Assembly (NCBI GenBank): GCA_008973525.1
Contig: WACJ01000040.1
Location: 1,302,001-1,366,000 of the forward strand
Length of the DNA stretch: 64,000 nt
Direction of reading: 5' to 3'
Source of the DNA: Stenopsyche tienmushanensis
Lineage: Eukaryota; Arthropoda; Insecta; Trichoptera; Stenopsychidae
The notes under the pieces are model-generated. The model was not told the origin of the DNA and ran no database searches. It was given only the letters and a program-made list of their open reading frames with translations. A program made the position numbers and the translations under genes. Numbering within the stretch: position 1 is the first letter of the stretch; each line of letters starts with the position of its first letter. This document shows, piece by piece, positions 10,315 to 20,694 of this stretch.

Positions 10315-10493
10315 AGACTGATCCCGGGATTGTCTTATTCAATCCCGAAATCTCGGGATCGAAATTTTGGCTCGGAATTTGATTCCCCATATCAGACGAA
10401 ACGCTGAAGATAATAAATATACGCGGCCCCATCAAGAGGAGATAACTGTTGACAATCGGCATAAATGCTAATGGCAGCGAGCGTTCTGTGCTC

Positions 10494-10572
10494 CAAGTGA
10501 CCCCCCGGTGCGATTTCTGCAGCCGAACAACGCTACAAAACGCCGCAGCGACGAAGACAACTCATGACTCGA
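10494..10572 (+). repeat. Three-copy short repeat with a common reading frame, copy 1
   Basis: AGTGACCCCCCGGTGCGATT, TCTGCAGCCGAACAAC and CGCAGCGACGAAGAC match blocks at 56437-56545 (plus) and 37690-37800 (minus). In one frame it reads SDPPVRFLQPNNATKRRSDE before a stop. Family unknown. Confidence 0.45.
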
Positions 10573-10954
10573 TAAATTGGCCAAATTCCACCTATTTTTA
10601 TGGCCCCCATTATACGAGTGTGCAATGACGCCGAGTGAATCTAGACACGCACATTGATCATAATCTACAAATTTATGTATGAATACAATTTTTGATTGAT
10701 TTCCGGATATTTGTTGTGGGATTAATTGTGGTGTTTAATTGGGTTAACTGCTTGGAACATTGATTTTTTTCGTTCAAAAATTCTCCATTTTTACACTTGG
10801 ATAAGTACATGATATGCTTCGCATGTGCATATTTATTTATTTGTAAATTTAAATGGCAAATATATATGCACGAATCAAAAACATCGGTGTATCAGACAAG
10901 ATAATGAGTGGTCTAGAGCGCATTTCGTGATTTACATTTAGTCTTTTTTTTCAG

Positions 10955-10987
10955 ACCGACTCATGAAACGAACCTCCAGACTAACAG
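10955..10987 (+). other. Candidate 33-nt microexon between canonical splice signals
   Basis: A long pyrimidine run ending in TTTTTTTTCAG is followed 33 bases later by ACAG/GTAATT, a good donor. The segment lies 165 bases upstream of the small secreted-peptide ORF. Two of its three frames are open. This is an inference from splice-site shape alone. Confidence 0.2.
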
Positions 10988-11151
10988 GTAATTATTTCTG
11001 TTTGCCAATTACGTGAAAAAATGGATAGAGTCAATCTTTTTTTCATCTGCCATTTCGTCTAAACATATCATTTTATTGGGCTTGACGGACGTGCAAAAAG
11101 TTCCCGCAATGGCCCGTTTTATCTGTGACCATGTGATGGATCAATCTCGCG

Positions 11152-11316
11152 ATGGCTGCAAGGACCATCGTCCTTTGGCTGGCCAGCATGGTGCTGAGTT
11201 ACGTAAATAGCGGCGCTAATAATAAGTATGGCCAATGTGATAATTTGTCGAAACCGGATTATGTAGTTCGTGCTTGCGGCCTTTGCAAAAAAGATAATTA
11301 CCAAAAAATAATTTGA
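11152..11316 (+). CDS. Candidate small secreted cysteine-containing peptide (54 aa), unrecognised
   Basis: An ATG at 11152 opens a 54-residue frame ending at TGA 11314-11316. The N-terminus (MAARTIVLWLASMVLSYVNS, residues 1-20) has the form of a signal peptide: a basic residue, a hydrophobic core and small residues at a likely cleavage site near residues 20-22. The remaining 32 or so residues are polar and include three cysteines in KYGQCD...RACGLCKKDN, with a dibasic KK. That is the size and style of an insect neuropeptide, toxin-like or immune peptide, but I do not recognise the family. An odd cysteine number may mean further exons: a GTAAAT at 11203-11208 after codon 17 could act as a donor and would replace the cysteine part. 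A short overlapping upstream ORF starts at 11136. Chance occurrence cannot be excluded. Confidence 0.3.
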   Translation: MAARTIVLWLASMVLSYVNSGANNKYGQCDNLSKPDYVVRACGLCKKDNYQKII

Positions 11317-11976
11317 AAAGTATACCATTGCCGGGCATAATTTGACATTGATCGTCGTTTATCCTTTGTTCGTATGCATTCTGATTGCAACGCGGTCACG
11401 TGATCTTCGCCAATTTTCGTGTCATTGTCAAAATCGAGGATCACCGACGATTTGAGCGAAGGCAATGCCTGCTACATTGTATGATAAATATGGAAATCGC
11501 CATTTCGACAATCGGCACGATTCGAAGTCCTGGCATATTTTTAGGAACCCAGATATTCTGTCGATGAACGCCTAATTGCGTATCGTCTGTGCCTTCGTGG
11601 AAACGCTTGAAAAATATAAATGTATCATGGTTGAAACTAAGATAAAATCTTCGAGTTTCATCATACATAGAAAACAATGTCGTTATCGTCGCGAAATTCT
11701 TCGGCTACCATCTTTCAATTAAAATATTGCCTTACTCTCGTCCTGTTCAATGATTTGCCCATCCAGTAGTTCTGCATAGAAATCATCATAAGCATAAATA
11801 ATTTATCTGATTCAAGGAAGAAGAAACCTCATCATGTGTTCGATATTGAAATTGGGAAGACCTCAGAATTTTATTCCTAAGTCTCGTACTTAACTCGTTC
11901 ATCGCTGCGTCCACCAGATATATACATATACTATACATAAAATTATGTTTAAAATAAGATATAACATTATATTATG
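11317..11976. other. Repeat-free stretch downstream of the candidate peptide
   Basis: Base composition is more balanced than in the surrounding TE DNA and no repeat family was seen. The minus-strand ORF at 11441-11677 (78 codons) has no recognisable domain. Confidence 0.35.
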
Positions 11977-12440
11977 CAGGGCCGTAACATGGGGGTGGCA
12001 AAGCAGGCGACCGCCACGGGCGCAACTGGGCTTGAGGCGCAAAACGCATAATATCGACCCGGTCGAGAATTGCACATGGTTTTTATTTTGCTTGACCATT
12101 CTACTTTATTTGAATCAACACTGATTGACTCTGATTGTAAAATTTAAACAAATCACCTGATCAGTCTTCTTCGTACAATTTCGTTTTGTAATAAGAGTTC
12201 TTAATCGTTCTATAGACACGTTCAGGTATGGGGTCCGATTGCATGGCGCTTATTTGTCATATCAGCGGTCCGAAAAGCGGACCGGTTGAACGCATAAACC
12301 TTTTGGCCACTCCGTCCTCTTTTAGGGCTTTTTGCGGCATTTTCTATGATCTGTATGATCACGGAAGCCCATTTAGGCATGCATTCCTACCCTTGTCTAT
12401 TCACGCTTGCTTATTTTCACTTTGTTTTTGTTAATTTGAC
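11977..12440 (+). mobile_element. hAT-2 copy, 3'-truncated
   Basis: It starts CAGGGCCGTAACATGGGGGT and runs through GGGCGCAACTGGGC, CACCTGATCAGTCTTCTTCG and GGTCCGAAAAGCGGACCG to ATGATCTGTATGATCACGG. It then leaves the consensus, and the CGGCTCTG terminus is absent. It contains the ATG-initiated frame MGSDCMALICHISGPKSGPV shared with other copies. Confidence 0.8.
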
Positions 12441-13364
12441 TAATGACAAAGTCAAGCTTATCGATCTAAGATAAAACAACACCTGAGAGAAAATATAACA
12501 CATATCATCCGTGTTTATCCCATGCGTTATAATATCGCATCGCTATGCTCCTTTTATTTACGCTCCGACTGTCGAATTTGGACCCCGTAAGAAACAACAC
12601 TGATTCAGACTGGGCGACGAGAGTGTTAATGTTTGGATGAGTGTATTGAAAGATGTTTTTACGGCAATTTTGATAGCGATATCAAGCTCAGGAAGTGATA
12701 TTAGAATAATTTCTAGGTTCACCATTGTATGCTCCTGGTATTACATTTGAAAAATCTGCTGGAATGATCATTGCAACTGCTTTTTTGGATGATAAGACTT
12801 CTGCCATTAGAATTTTTACTACAGGAAATTATCAAAAAGGAGAGACACCCATATAATTACTTCTTTGTAATCAAATAAAAAGACAAGAAAAGCAATCAAA
12901 AGATGAACTGCTCTTATGTGATGGAACATTAGTGTCTGTCAAAATTCTGACTATCATTTAACAATTTCAACAACCAGGCCACTCAACATGTGGTTCAAAT
13001 CAAGCTATCTCAGATCATTTCCTGTTTGATATTTTAAGAAAATCATAATTCTAAAGGGAAGGTACGTTTTGAATGACTGAGAAATGAAGGAAAATTACAT
13101 TAAAAAATATTTATTACAAAAAGTTCGTTTCGCATGAAGATTCGGAATATCTGCTAGTCAAAGATTAATCGTAATTGAGAACGGTTCTGTGCAATATTTA
13201 ACAAGTTCGATTATTTGAAATTGACCGAGGTATTGTTGTCTACTATTGTCTTTAAATATGGAGTCATTTGTGTCTTTCGTTTAATTTGTTAATAGAAATG
13301 GTCTAGATTCTAGAATCTGTAAATAATGCAACGAAAATATCTTGTTCAAGTATAGATAAATGTG
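12441..13364. other. Spacer with a possible decayed coding fragment at 12700-12960
   Basis: On the plus strand 12706-12855 reads without a stop as LGSPLYAPGITFEKSAGMII then ATAFLDDKTSAIRIF, and a second open piece (DELLLCDGTLVSVKILTII) follows. The residue mix looks protein-like and could be an old TE or gene fragment, but no family is recognised. Confidence 0.25.
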
Positions 13365-13705
13365 TAACATAGACATAGTTTAATATATAAAAATCAATGT
13401 TTGTTTGTCCGTATTTAATGCGCTTCCATACCGTTTATCCGATTACGATAAAACTTTGTCAACTTGCTATTTACACTTGCGGGAATAACATAGACATAGT
13501 AAAAATATTGTATGGATGTACCAAGTTGGCGCATATTGATCTGGTTAAATGAAGTTTGGGCTGCGGCGGCGATGAGAGAAAGGATGCAGACGCAATACGG
13601 TGGTTTAAGTCGGTCTTCGAGACGAGAGCGAGTGTGTATATGCTTTTGGATCCCAGCTCTTTGACTCGGGCTACACTTGACCTGAAGCAATAAACCACGT
13701 ACTGC
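13365..13705 (+). mobile_element. Hel-1 Helitron-like repeat, copy 3 with 5' head
   Basis: The head TAATATATAAAAATCAATG followed by TTTGTTTGTCCGTATTTAATG resembles the 5' start of many arthropod Helitrons. It is preceded by AACATAGACATAG, the end of the previous head unit, as at 44.25 kb. The body shares GTTGGCGCATATTGATCTGG, GTCTTCGAGACGAGAGCGAG and AGCAATAAACCACG with copies 1 and 2. Confidence 0.65.
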
Positions 13706-13777
13706 GTTTCTTTTTAAATAATTACTAAGCGCTTATGGCATTGCAACGCATGCCGGGTACATATACATGACATAATA

Positions 13778-14014
13778 CTATAGTTTTTTAAACGAAAGTA
13801 TATTGACTTGACGCTTATCGTTTGGAAGTTTGGCAGTCCCAGGTTGGAGTAGGTAGTGGCAACTTGCTGCTGAAAATGCACGCTCAGCTTCCACACTCGT
13901 TGGAGGTATCGTCATCAGATATTTAAATGCTAATTCGAGTTGATGACCGCGTGAGCCCTCATTTTCGTATAACACCATCAATGTGACTGATAAAATTCCT
14001 TTCTGCTGAGACAC
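13778..14014 (-). pseudogene. hAT transposase C-terminal dimerisation (hATC) fragment
   Basis: Reading the minus strand: GHQLELAFKYLMTIPPTSVE followed by AERAFSAAS. The signature Y-L-x-I-P-x-T-S-V-x-A-E-R-x-F-S-x-A belongs to the hAT C-terminal dimerisation domain. The frame then deviates (HYLLQPGTAKLPNDKRQVNI) with a small indel where the usual R-x-x-L-x-x-x-x-V/I region should be. No ATG opens the frame; upstream lies the hAT-3 core, so only the last part of the transposase is fused to the element. A shorter piece of the same region lies at about 38195-38235. It links the non-coding hAT-3 repeats to a transposase source. Confidence 0.85.
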
Positions 14015-14525
14015 GGACTAAAACTCGCAAAATTCCCGATTTCACGACAAATTATTTATTTCCGTCGCTGCAGATGAATACTTGTATACTATAATACTTT
14101 GATGTGATTCGTAATTATATTACGGAGGAATACAAAAATTCTGAACCCCGTATCTATTATATTTCATATCGATATTCCCATTATTCGTCGAGGTGTAGTA
14201 AATACATCACCGGTGGGGAAGGTAAATATAACAATTTGAAAAACATACATGTACGCTATATATGTATACATAGATTAGACAGTCACTGCCCCTAGGCGTC
14301 GCCTAAGTTCGCCAATTAGTAATTACGCCACTGTTTCCAAGCGTCCAGATTCGTCGTGAATGTCTCGATTTAGTAGCCTTCATCGTGTTGGTGAGGTGTA
14401 CGATTTCTGTTAGATAAAAATTTCAATCCCGAAATTTTCGGGATTATGTTTACTAATCCTGGGATTCATGAGCACCTAAAACTGTCCGGGATCCCGATTT
14501 TCAGATCGTAAATCTGAGAGTCCCT
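13778..14525 (-). mobile_element. hAT-3 copy with transposase remnant
   Basis: The plus-strand order is transposase fragment (antisense), CACGGACTAAAACTCGC, the core with TAGTAAATACATCACCGG, CCCCTAGGCGTCGCCTAAG, then AAAACTGTCCGGGATCCCG and a subfamily-specific end TTTTCAGATCGTA shared with 34.85 kb. Exact left boundary not determined. Confidence 0.75.
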
Positions 14526-16396
14526 GTCTGGGTTCATAACAAATATATAGGAAGAGATAAGCTCAACATAATACATAATAATTACTGTAATTGCAAGGTG
14601 GAATTAGGCCTTGATAATAATATTATTTATATTGAATAAATTACGTTTTGTAAAAATTATGGCGTTTTGATTCTCACCTTCAAATTCCGAACACTCATGT
14701 GGTACACCCTAATATTAATATTTTTATATAACCCTTCTATAAATGTCTTCAATATAGATCCTCCTGTCTGATCAGCAGATTGGAAGAATCAATTGGAATC
14801 CTGTTAGTTATATCGAGTCTCAATCATCATTTTTTCATAAATAATGGCCATAGTTCAACGACTCGAGTTGGCATGCGTTTCAAGCATAATTGTATTCGTA
14901 TATTTAGTAAGGAAACGATTATTAATTCAATTGCAGTATAATTTAAGTATCATCTTTGTCGTTCTATATGCAAGTTAGGCACGCGATATTATCACACAGT
15001 TTATGTAATTCTGGCACATCGCGAACAAACTATTATAATACTAGATTTCGCGCTCGAATGCCATAAAATTAGCAATTTAGATACTCGTCACAAATTCTTC
15101 TTCTTGCCAATTGATATGTCAAATATATTACATTTATGTATCCAAGTGTAAACACAATTACATTGACTGTAGAGCCGCGAGATAAAACAAAGGTCATGAC
15201 GTCATATCCTGGGCGCAGCCTTTTGTCGTCTTCCACCGGTCATCACCAAGAATCCTATCCATAAGTCACAGCCATTCACCCAAAATGTTCCACCCAAAAC
15301 AACAAAAAATCGTCTTTGATCTAGCAGTTCGCCTGTAAATCACTGGACGGCCATTGTGTCGCAAAAGTCTTTCACTGGCAAAATTAAGAGCCATAAAAGT
15401 GATAGCCCAGCCGATTGCTTAGCTGTTGCTAGATACACTTTCTGAAGGTTCATTGTTCTTCCCGTAATAAAAATTTATGAGCATTTTTACTGTCATCGCA
15501 AATGCCCTCACCTTCCATAAAACTCCAAAGACATCTTTCATTTTATGGCATGAAAACAATAGGATCTGCTGGAGAAATTTTAATGGTCGACCCTATAATG
15601 CGACACATGTGCATCAGCTTAAAGACTTCAATGACTCTTCTTGGGTACTATAAAAAATGCAATATGATGCTGTCATGTTTGAAGCGACCAAACATAGACC
15701 AATGATTTATGCTCTGAAATATAATACATCAAAACATCTTCCTTTTTGATTTATAACGCCTCCAAAAAATAAATCAAATCCCTTATGATAGCTTAAAAGT
15801 ACTTAGCATGACCATTTCCATTTTATTATGATGAAATCCTTGCCTTACATAATATAAATTATTGCCTAATGAAATGGCAGAACTTTTTTGCCATAAAATT
15901 AATTGAAACACTTCCACGAAGCTCCATTTGTATCAATTCAGATATGCCCACATTAGCATAAATTTGCATTAATTTAATATTCCAAAGACATTAAACAATA
16001 AACAAAAAGTTAACTTGTCATCGCCAATGCCATAAAAAAAACAATGCGCACTATATACAGGTCATCAGGCACATTTGGATTAAATTCAAATTAAATATAT
16101 CAGTAGTCGGCTTTTCTAGAACAGTATTATGTACACAATTATGCCTGCAGCCGACAATTTATGTTTTGAACTTGTCCGTATTTTCTCAGGATACACGAAG
16201 CCCAGAGGGAATTGTTCAAGTTGTATTTATGCTTTTCGTTTAATATTTCCATTATAAATTGGCACACGGCGAAAAGAAAATGGCAAACACGACCATAGCA
16301 TACAAAGATCGCCTAATTATGATACAGTTGGAATGGAAAATTAAATATCCGTATGTAAATATCATTCAATTTGATTTGGTTGTAAGTTGGATTTTA
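14526..16396. other. AT-rich spacer without recognisable gene or repeat
   Basis: About 1.9 kb with no shared repeats. Short open frames exist (for example 15525-15655, plus) but none carries a known motif. Confidence 0.4.
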
Positions 16397-16704
16397 TACA
16401 GGGTGCTGTGGGCACATGGACCGTTAAAATTTTTTCAAGGGGCTAGGGGGGTCTTTTGCTACTTTTCACACATAGGACCTATGTCCTATCAGGAGTTGTC
16501 GAAATTCAACATTTTGAAACTGAAACTGTATGTGTGTTTGAAACTGAAATTGGCCACCTCTGCCTCGTATGCACGTACGACATTTTTTTCTAATTTCAAT
16601 TATAATTGTCTGATGTAACATTTCCTCGTTCATTTTTGCAAAGGCGACAATTATTCTTTCAATTCGGATTTCTTTTGTGGGCACCCCTGATGTGTAAATT
16701 AATT

Positions 16705-16850
16705 ATTTTGGCAGCCCTATTGCGTGACTCGCATGGTCAACAGATCTGACACCATTGGATTGTGTTGTCTGGGGACGTGCCCTATTCCGTGGCTCGCACG
16801 GTCACCAGACAGAACACCACAGGATTTCGTTGTATGGGGAAGTACGCTTA
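16705..16850 (+). pseudogene. Transposase D-motif segment present twice in tandem
   Basis: Two adjacent units of about 64 bp encode RSDTIGLCCLGTCPIPW and LARSPDRTPQDFVVWG. The consensus R-S-P-D-L-T-P-L-D-F-F-x-W-G is the region around the third catalytic aspartate of Tc1/mariner-type transposases, normally present once. The same unit is repeated about four times at 49575-49800. There is no start codon or complete domain. Confidence 0.65.
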
Positions 16851-16866
16851 CACTTAGGACATAGGG

Positions 16867-17082
16867 CAGTGCTTCCTAACCTTTTCAGTATTTTTACCCC
16901 TATGGCCTATCAGGGAAACTGATTTTACCCCTCTTTAAAATTTGTTCTTAGCCAGCGTATAGCCACATGGCGCTGATCTGCCATTTTATTATCTACATAC
17001 CAAAAATTACCAGCATGATTACCCCCGCAGAACACCCGTTTTACCCCTGCAGGGGTAATTCCCCCTAGGTTAAGAACCACTG
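16867..17082. mobile_element. hAT-1 MITE, copy 2
   Basis: Termini CAGTGCTTCCTAACC and GGTTAAGAACCACTG are flanked by a perfect 8-bp duplication ACATAGGG at 16859-16866 and 17083-17090. It keeps only the ends of copy 1 (TTTTACCCC and GGGGTAATTCCCCCTAGG blocks). It is inserted in the right TIR of the surrounding mariner-like element. Confidence 0.92.
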
Positions 17083-17509
17083 ACATAGGGTCTATGTGTG
17101 AAACCTAGCAAAATACCCCCTTAATTAAAAAAAAAAAAAAAAAAACAGTTCACGTGCCAGAACCCTCATTATTATTTGTAACATATTTCCATACTATTGA
17201 CAATTAGAAGAGAATTTGCTGTCATCACTATTTAAAAAAACATTTTTGCACAAAATTATTACAAATATAGGATAACGCGTTACGAGAAATTTCCACCAAA
17301 AGTGCGGTGTAGCGATATATAGACGTTGAACTATAATCAGCAATTGTTACTTGACGCCATGACACGTCTTGGATTATATCTGCATACATTTTAACTTTTA
17401 TATGTAATAAAATAAATGATATTGCTTTATATTTAATGAAGTTTTTAAGTTAGTTATTTAAGTCAAGAAGTACCGTGCATATAAAGGCTAACGAAAGCAA
17501 ATCTGCAAA

Positions 17510-18620
17510 GCAAATCTGGATTTTAAAAACCGCATAACTTTGAAACGGCTATATGAAAATATATCCAAAATCGCATAAAAAAAGTTAATAAAAAAACTCG
17601 ATAACAAATAAATAATTCTCTTTTTTAATGTCATATACACTCAAACCTTTTTTTGTGCGGTAGATGCGTTCCGCGGGAAAACGCACAAAAAAAGCTATGA
17701 CTTAAATAGAAAAAGTGAAGACGCGTTTCATGAGTTTTAAAAACCGCATAACTTTGAAACAGCTATATAAAATATATCCAAAATCGCATAAAAAAAAGTT
17801 AATAAGAAAAACAGGAAAACAATAAGGCAATTTAAAAATAACATTTAAAGGACGTCTTGCATCATTGGTAAAATTTTGAGAATGGCTGACATCCACTAGA
17901 AAAATACTGATTATTTTAATTACAAACTGTCACCACTGTATGATAATTATCGTTATGACTCAAAATGGCTCTTTCTTCGGAAGAAACAGTATACCCAGTG
18001 TCAATGTCATCATTGTTCTGTGTATTTTTTCTCTTTCCAAAAATATAATTCATAATAAGCAAAGATGTCACTATAGTAGATTGTTTAAAAAATTGTTTTG
18101 TTAATTTTTTGGCCTTATTTTTTCAGTTATAATTTTTTTTAAATACTTTAAGATAATGTTTTGACATAAATCTGGTAGAAATAATAGAGGGTTATATAGA
18201 AAAGATTCATACACAGTTTGAAGTAAATTAATTGATTAAAACTTGAGATATGATGTCAACCGTGTTTAAAAAAGTAGTTTCGAGAAAAACGCGTTAAAAG
18301 ATTTCATTATGGTAGGACCGGCCATGTTGCTGCGTTACTAAAATAACTATAACTCCGTAAGTAATTGGAATTTCAGAATCCCTTTGGATAATTTATTTTT
18401 AAAAGGCAAAACATTGGAAAAATGCAAAAAAAACGAAATCATTTTTTTCGAAAATCAAACATTTACACAATCCCAAATTATTATGTTTTTCAAAATTTCG
18501 GTTAGTGTTGTTGATTTATTTCCTATTTTATCCAAAATATCTCGATACGTACTCTTTATGAAATTATATTACTTTTAAAAAAACCGCATAACTTCGAAAT
18601 CGCACAAAAAGAGGTTGGAG
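17510..18620. mobile_element. Pogo-1 MITE plus adjoining truncated copy
   Basis: The full element begins after TA at 17636-17637 with CACTCAAACC and GTGCGGTAGATGCGTTCCGC, and ends near CGCACAAAAAGAGGTTGGAG. TA targets and these ends suit a Tc1/mariner-pogo MITE. At 17510-17635 a truncated copy abuts it, sharing AACCGCATAACTTTGAAAC and ATATATCCAAAATCGCATAA. The junction equals that at 41.23 kb in opposite orientation. No transposase is legible. Confidence 0.75.
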
Positions 18621-18929
18621 TATGTCATATTCAACTTAAACTTAAAACGAATATATTTAATAACTATTCCTGGAGAATAAAATACTTCTATACATACTGG
18701 ATATAAATCTGGGGCTACCGTCCTCCAATATTGACATCGACAATTTTTGGATCTTATATTACTACATAAAAATTTTAGAAGGACAATATACATAATTTTA
18801 TTAATAAATAGGGATTTCATTATTCTAAGCTGATTCTCACGAGTCCATACACTTGTACGCATCACGCTTAGTATTTTATGCATATAAATACATATGCTGT
18901 CAATCTTTGATGTAATCGTCATTTGAACC

Positions 18930-19940
18930 TATTGTATTGTTATCAATGAATTAAATTCAATGTTGCTAATCTTAATTAAACAAAGCGATCAGCGCGTATG
19001 CAAAAAATACTATCAAACAAAAATGCATAGCAATCAAGTATGCGCGAAATGTTGATATGAAACGAGGGACAAATTTCTTATGAAAAGTCTTATCGATCAT
19101 TATCAATGCACGTGGATGATCTTTCCAATGATGCAAGCACTGGGAATATAGTCGAGATTCAATTTCCGGTAGACTATGTGGATGGATGGGTCAAACATTA
19201 GGCGGCCATTATTACCATTTTACCTGTGAATGGGTGAAGAGGTGTGCCACAATGAATACGAATCCGTTCGTACGGAACGACCCATCAATCGACAAAAAGA
19301 CTTTGCATACCAGGTAATGGTGTGCCGGAAAGGCACAGACGCCAACCATGACTCGGTCTTGCACAAACATCCAGCAGCATCACAAGAGCCGGTAGGAGGA
19401 ACGATTTAATCCATGGTTAATATAACGGCCACCCGACCTTTGCTACCAAAGCTAAAATCTAACGAGCTTAACCTACTGTTTTTTTTTAAATGTGCTTTGA
19501 AATATCACCTAATCTTGAACGGGAATGGGACGGGGAGTACACCAGATGTACCAGTTCCGCGATTGGAAATGCAAATCGTGATTTGTATGCGATTTGAATA
19601 TTACTCCACTGTTGCGATACAATGTAATCGAAATGATTTATGGTAATGCTACAAGATCACTTTTATTGCATTTAGTAGGTTGCGGGTATTTAAAATTTGC
19701 ATAGTAACTATGATATAGTATATAATAAACATGTAAAACAATCATCCAACGCTATAATCTTGTTCTGCCAGGCTAAAACGAAGAAGAAATAAGCTTCTGC
19801 GCCCCAGTGTATGCCACTACCCGCATCAACCAAACGTGCCGCTAGCATAAGACGAAATACGTGGCGCAGGGTATGTGTCATTAGAAAATTGTTATTGGAG
19901 GCATTACACGCGTACGATCGGCCGTGGACGATTATATAGG
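18930..19940. other. Unique AT-rich spacer
   Basis: No repeat or gene was recognised. A 77-codon frame at 19413-19646 is without recognisable features. Confidence 0.4.
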
Positions 19941-19947
19941 TTATGAC

Positions 19948-20694
19948 TACGAACCGCATAACCGGTTTATCGGTTTACCGGTAAATCAACAAAAATCATC
20001 AGTAATTACCGGTAAATCACCAATAATTACCGGAATTTATTTGATCGCAAATCAAATAAAGATAAGTACAGGCATTTTATAATTAAAATTTATTGAAGAT
20101 ATGCATGCGAAACATGTTTTTTCGACTTTGGCAATATTGAACCAGAGATTATTAGGCCGGATCCACACTATGGTGCCGTTAACGGTTCGATCTCGCTCCG
20201 ATCCCGGTTCGATCAAATATTCTTACACAAGAAACAATCAGGCCCGATCCACACTATGGTGCCGGTAACGGTTCGATCTCGCTCCGATCTCGGTCCGATC
20301 AAATATTCTTACACAAGAAACAATCAGAGTATTCACACTATCGGATCGTTGCAATCCCGTTTTTTGTATGAGAATATTTGACCGGACCGAGACCGAGAGC
20401 GAGATCGAACCGTTACCGGCACCATAGTGTGGATCGGGCCTTACTGTGAATTTGCATATAAAAAATAAATATTGGAATCTTTCTTCAGAAAAAAGGATCA
20501 AATCTAAAACATGAAAGTGCTGATATGAATTTATGAGAGCATATTTTAAATCCGAAAAATTATTATACCCAAAAAAAATAAACATTTTTAAATAAATAAA
20601 TAATTTCATTTGCCGGTAAATTACCGATAAACCGGTACCGGGAAGGATTTTCACCGATTTTTACCGGTGATTTGACGGTAAATAGCAAGCCCCA
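19948..20694. mobile_element. hAT-4 element with ACCGGT-rich ends, hosting PIF-like MITEs
   Basis: A perfect 8-bp duplication GTTATGAC at 19940-19947 and 20695-20702 brackets ends rich in the motif TTTACCGGTAAAT. The left end is AACCGCATAACCGGTTTATC and the right end GATTTGACGGTAAATAGC. The inverted ends are imperfect. The interior holds the PIF-1 cluster at 20155-20440 and no recognisable transposase. Confidence 0.75.
20155..20440. mobile_element. PIF/Harbinger-like MITE with duplicated 5' half
   Basis: Long inverted repeats (GGCCxGATCCACACTATGGT with CGGTTCGATCTCGCTCCGAT) are flanked by the 3-bp duplication TTA at 20152-20154 and 20441-20443, as in PIF/Harbinger elements. The first 86 bp (20155-20240) repeat at 20241-20326, so two left halves precede one right half. 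Confidence 0.85.

Larger units (their letters stand above)
8639..10389 (-). mobile_element. hAT-3 element hosting an R1-clade LINE
   Basis: Termini TATGGAATCCAATCCCG (left) and TTTGATTCCCCA (right) are imperfect inverted repeats of the family end TAGGGAATCCAATCC. The flanks TATGAGAC at 8631-8638 and TATCAGAC at 10390-10397 form an 8-bp duplication with one mismatch, as expected for hAT. The family core (GGTGATGTATTTACTACACC) is at about 8795. The LINE at 9022-10314 interrupts it; without the LINE and one target copy the host is about 450 bp. Confidence 0.85.
16400..17170 (+). mobile_element. Tc1/mariner-superfamily element with long TIRs, carrying a hAT-1 copy
   Basis: The left end CAGGGTGCTGTGGGCACATG and the block TTTTCACACATAGGACCTAT face an inverted right end (ATAGGGTCTATGTGTGAAAC, then GTGCCAGAACCCT). 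Imperfect inverted repeats of roughly 90 bp result. CAGGGTG termini are common in mariner-like elements. Inside is a decayed transposase piece (16685-16850), and a 216-bp hAT-1 copy lies in the right repeat. The exact target duplication is unclear. Confidence 0.7.

Noticed and set aside
16259..16618. A 119-codon plus-strand ORF
   Set aside because: Most of it is the left inverted repeat of the mariner-like element; no protein motif.
18575..18922. A 115-codon minus-strand ORF
   Set aside because: Its C-terminal end is Pogo-1 sequence and the rest has no recognisable family.
20260..20280. GGTTCGATCTC resembling a tRNA T-loop
   Set aside because: It is part of the PIF-like terminal repeat and no cloverleaf arms surround it.
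20238..20654. A 138-codon minus-strand ORF
   Set aside because: It is the translation of a palindromic PIF-like MITE and the surrounding hAT; the same frame recurs at 25.1 kb within another MITE copy.
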